DNA of 8,631 nt, taken from positions 1 to 8,631 of the forward strand of contig JASLEL010000377.1 of NCBI GenBank assembly GCA_030151145.1, in the 5' to 3' direction. Positions 6,467-8,631 of the stretch are shown one piece after another (the first letter of the stretch is position 1; each line of letters begins with the position of its first letter). Below the pieces are notes generated by a model. It was not told where the DNA came from, made no database searches, and saw only the letters and a program-made list of their open reading frames with translations. The translations under genes and the position numbers were made by a program. This stretch comes from Aquirhabdus sp. (GTDB lineage Bacteria > Pseudomonadota > Gammaproteobacteria > Pseudomonadales > Moraxellaceae).

Positions 6467-6513
6467 TTCGCAATGTGCACGGATCTGGTATCCGTAGCCT
6501 GATAAAACGTGAG

Positions 6514-6549
6514 AAAAAAGGCCTGCCTGTTACAAACGCGGGCTTTTTT
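6514..6549 (+). terminator. Intrinsic terminator after the DUF445 gene
   Basis: AAAAAAG-GCCTGC (6514-6526) pairs with GCGGGCTTTTTT (6538-6549). There is a bulged G at 6520 and one T-G pair, the loop is 11 nt, and the right arm ends in six T. It lies 47 nt after the stop codon and isolates the DUF445 gene from ccmF. Confidence 0.85.
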
Positions 6550-6556
6550 CTTGGGC

Positions 6557-6588
6557 GCTCCTCTTTATGATGCATAACAAAGAGGGGT
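6557..6588. repeat. Inverted repeat with an embedded -10-like box, upstream of ccmF
   Basis: CCTCTTT (6560-6566) pairs perfectly with AAAGAGG (6579-6585) around a 12-nt spacer, and weaker pairing extends to 6557/6588. TATGAT (6566-6571, 5/6 to TATAAT) sits at the inner edge of the left arm, but only the T-run of the preceding terminator is available as a -35 region. It may combine promoter and operator for ccmF. No T-run follows the right arm, so it is not a second terminator. Confidence 0.35.
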
Positions 6589-6656
6589 ACAAACGAGGGT
6601 CGTTGCGGACATCCATGATGTGCTGACGCAGGCGATGTGGCGGGAGTAGGTGAGGC

Positions 6657-8631
6657 ATGTGGGGTGAACTTGGCGGATTTGCACTGGTTGCGGCACTGGC
6701 CGTCGCCTTGCTGCAGGCCAGCATGCCAGCTTATGGTGTCTTTGGCAGGCAGCCTGTGTGGCAGCACTTGGCGCCTTCTCTCGCGCTGGCGCAGATGCTG
6801 GCGCTTCTGGTGAGCTGGGGCAGCCTGACGCTGGCCTTTCTTGCGAATGATTTTAGTCTGGCCTATGTGGCCGAGCATGCCAATACCCGTCTGCCATGGT
6901 ATTACCAGATTACCGCCGTATGGGGTGGGCACGAAGGCTCGCTGTTGCTATGGGTTTTGATCCTGTCGATCTGGGGTGCGCTGGTGGCCCGTTTTGGTCG
7001 TATGTTACCTCTGGTCATGATGGCACGGGTGCTGTCGCTCTTGGGTGGCGTGTCGAGCTTGATGCTGGGTTTTATCCTGCTGACATCAAGCCCTTTTCAT
7101 CATGCGCCTTTGCCCTTACCCGTCGATGGTGCGGACCTGAATCCGCTGCTACAGGATGTCGGCATGATCGCCCATCCGCCGCTGTTGTATATGGGCTATG
7201 TGGGGCTGGCCGTGCCGTTTGCCTTTGCGATGGCGGGGCTGTGGGCCGGACGGTTGGACTCTGCTTGGGCGCGCTGGTCGAGACCATGGGTGATCGCGGC
7301 ATGGTCTTGCTTAAGCCTGGGTATTGCGCTGGGCTCATGGTGGGCCTATCGGGAGCTGGGCTGGGGCGGCTGGTGGTTTTGGGATCCGGGTGAGACTGCG
7401 TCTTTCATGCCGTGGCTGGCGGCGACGGCGCTCATGCATTCGCTGGCGGTGACCGAAAAGCGCGGCGTATTCAAGGCTTGGACGGTCTTGCTGGCGATTC
7501 TGGCCTTTGGTTTGAGTTTGCTCGGGACCTTTCTGGTGCGCTCTGGTGTGTTGACCTCGGTGCATGCCTTTGCCAGTGATCCGCTGCGTGGCTTGTTTAT
7601 TCTGGGTATTTTGATCGTGGTGGTGGGTGGCGGGCTCTTGCTGTTTGCCCTGCGTGGCGGACTATTGACGGCGGAGAGCCGCTATCAGTTGTGGTCACGT
7701 GAGACGCTGCTTGCGATCAATAATCTGATTCTTTTGGTGGCGGTCTCGGTCGTGCTGCTGGGCACGCTGTATCCATTGATTGCCGATGCATTGCAGTTGG
7801 GCCGGGTGTCGGTCGGACCGCCTTATTTCAACAGCCTGTTTGCACCGTTGGCGTGGCTCTTGCTGGTCTTTATGGCGCAGGCACCCGTGACGATGTGGAA
7901 GCAGCAGCCTGAGCGGGTCCGTGGGCGGCTGTGGCTGCCGGCGTTGACCGTGTTATGTACCGCGCTCTTGGCGGGTGGCGGGCTGACATTGATATTGCAG
8001 GGCCAGCATGCGCTGATGACGGGCCTGACTTGCGGTCTCATTGTATGGGTGCTGGGCTGGCATGTGTGGGATCTGTGGTCCAAATGTCGTCAGTCGCTTA
8101 TCGTCAGTCGTTGGCCGAGCCTGTCACGCAGTTACTGGGGCATGCTTTTTGCACATCTGGGATTGCTGGTTGTGGTCCTCGGGGTGACGCTCACGACTTC
8201 CTTAAGCGTGGAGCATGATGTGGCGCTGGCACCCGGTCAGACGGTGCCTCTGGCGACGGACCGGGTGCACTTTGATGGGCTGGAGGCGATACAGGGGCCT
8301 AACTATACTGGGATGCGTGCCCGCTTTACGATTGTGCATGCGGATGGGGCTACAGAACAGCTTGCACCGGAGAAGCGCCGCTATGGGATCGAGCAGCGCC
8401 CGCTGACGGAAGCGGCGATCACGCCCGGACTGCTGCAGGATGTCTATATCGCGCTGGGTGATCCGTTGGACGCAACGAACGTGAACGGTGCGTGGGCTGT
8501 GCGGGTGTATCGCAAGCCTTTTGTACGGTTGCTCTGGTGTGGTGCGCTGCTGATGGCGCTCGGTGGGGGATTGTCGCTGTCTGATCGGCGTTATCGCTTG
8601 ACTCGTCAGCATGCTCGGCATGCATCGGGAC
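6657..8631 (+). CDS. ccmF: Cytochrome c haem lyase subunit CcmF (3' end cut by the window)
   Basis: 658 codons are open to the window edge. The family is about 640-670 aa, so only a few residues are missing. CcmF is a polytopic inner-membrane protein that, with CcmH (and CcmI), takes haem from holo-CcmE and attaches it to the CxxCH motif of apocytochrome c in the periplasm. Seen: LPWYYQITAVWGGHEGSLLLW (79-99), the WWD domain WGGWWFWDP (236-244), the histidines aligning with E. coli His173, His261 and His303 at the same numbers here (AHPP, MHSL, SVHAF), and His500 (FAHLGL) equivalent to His491. A periplasmic domain follows with GPNYTGMRA (547-555), then a last membrane segment near 623-641. 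ATG 6657 has AGGTGA (6648-6653) close upstream and GGGAG (6642-6646) ten bases upstream. Oddities: DPGETAS replaces the usual DPVENAS, and no ccmE precedes the gene. Confidence 0.97.
   Translation, partial: MWGELGGFALVAALAVALLQASMPAYGVFGRQPVWQHLAPSLALAQMLALLVSWGSLTLAFLANDFSLAYVAEHANTRLPWYYQITAVWGGHEGSLLLWVLILSIWGALVARFGRMLPLVMMARVLSLLGGVSSLMLGFILLTSSPFHHAPLPLPVDGADLNPLLQDVGMIAHPPLLYMGYVGLAVPFAFAMAGLWAGRLDSAWARWSRPWVIAAWSCLSLGIALGSWWAYRELGWGGWWFWDPGETASFMPWLAATALMHSLAVTEKRGVFKAWTVLLAILAFGLSLLGTFLVRSGVLTSVHAFASDPLRGLFILGILIVVVGGGLLLFALRGGLLTAESRYQLWSRETLLAINNLILLVAVSVVLLGTLYPLIADALQLGRVSVGPPYFNSLFAPLAWLLLVFMAQAPVTMWKQQPERVRGRLWLPALTVLCTALLAGGGLTLILQGQHALMTGLTCGLIVWVLGWHVWDLWSKCRQSLIVSRWPSLSRSYWGMLFAHLGLLVVVLGVTLTTSLSVEHDVALAPGQTVPLATDRVHFDGLEAIQGPNYTGMRARFTIVHADGATEQLAPEKRRYGIEQRPLTEAAITPGLLQDVYIALGDPLDATNVNGAWAVRVYRKPFVRLLWCGALLMALGGGLSLSDRRYRLTRQHARHASG

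Noticed and set aside
6896..7393. 165-codon plus-strand frame inside ccmF
   Set aside because: It lies in another frame of ccmF, whose own frame carries all the family histidines and the WWD motif across this stretch.
1..8631. Search for a CRISPR array, tRNA/rRNA, insertion sequence or phage integration site
   Set aside because: No regularly spaced direct repeats, no cloverleaf-like sequence, no transposase or integrase frame and no terminal inverted repeats were seen.

Overview
The window looks like a core-type stretch of a gammaproteobacterial chromosome, with moderately high GC by eye. The PBP2 reading frame resembles, from memory, Acinetobacter/Moraxellaceae PBP2: an N-terminal PLKDI..E...RGR segment, SCDTFFY at the second active-site motif, and a long Pro/Ala/Lys-rich tail. 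The base composition looks richer in GC than Acinetobacter itself. A Moraxellaceae relative outside Acinetobacter is my best guess, at moderate to low confidence. I see no phage, transposon, CRISPR or tRNA signature.

Layout. Positions 1-50 hold the end of an upstream transcription unit and its terminator. 136-912 (+) is a YgiD-type extradiol dioxygenase gene. It converges on a minus-strand pair, mrdA (PBP2, 3612-1555) then rsmD (16S rRNA m2G966 methyltransferase, 1551-970). That pair is coupled by a 3-nt gap and shares a bidirectional terminator (939-971) with ygiD. Next is a 595-nt gene-free region (3613-4207) carrying several inverted repeats and a plausible sigma-70 promoter. It separates mrdA from a divergent gene (4208-4900, +) for a small exported protein that looks like an eight-stranded outer-membrane beta-barrel. 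After a terminator comes a DUF445-family membrane protein (5123-6466, +), another terminator, and then ccmF (6657 to the window edge, +), the haem-lyase subunit of cytochrome c maturation. ccmF lacks only its last few codons.

How the genes relate. mrdA and rsmD form one transcription unit that joins cell elongation to ribosome modification by position only. The other genes each appear to be transcribed separately, because a terminator separates each same-strand pair. mrdA has no rodA/mrdB beside it, and ccmF has no ccmE in front of it, so both have lost the usual neighbour on at least one side.

No obviously new multi-gene system is present. The items most worth a second look are the internal duplication in the DUF445 protein, the altered WWD-motif residues in CcmF, the uncharacterised beta-barrel with an unusually long signal peptide, and the repeat-rich mrdA/beta-barrel intergenic region.
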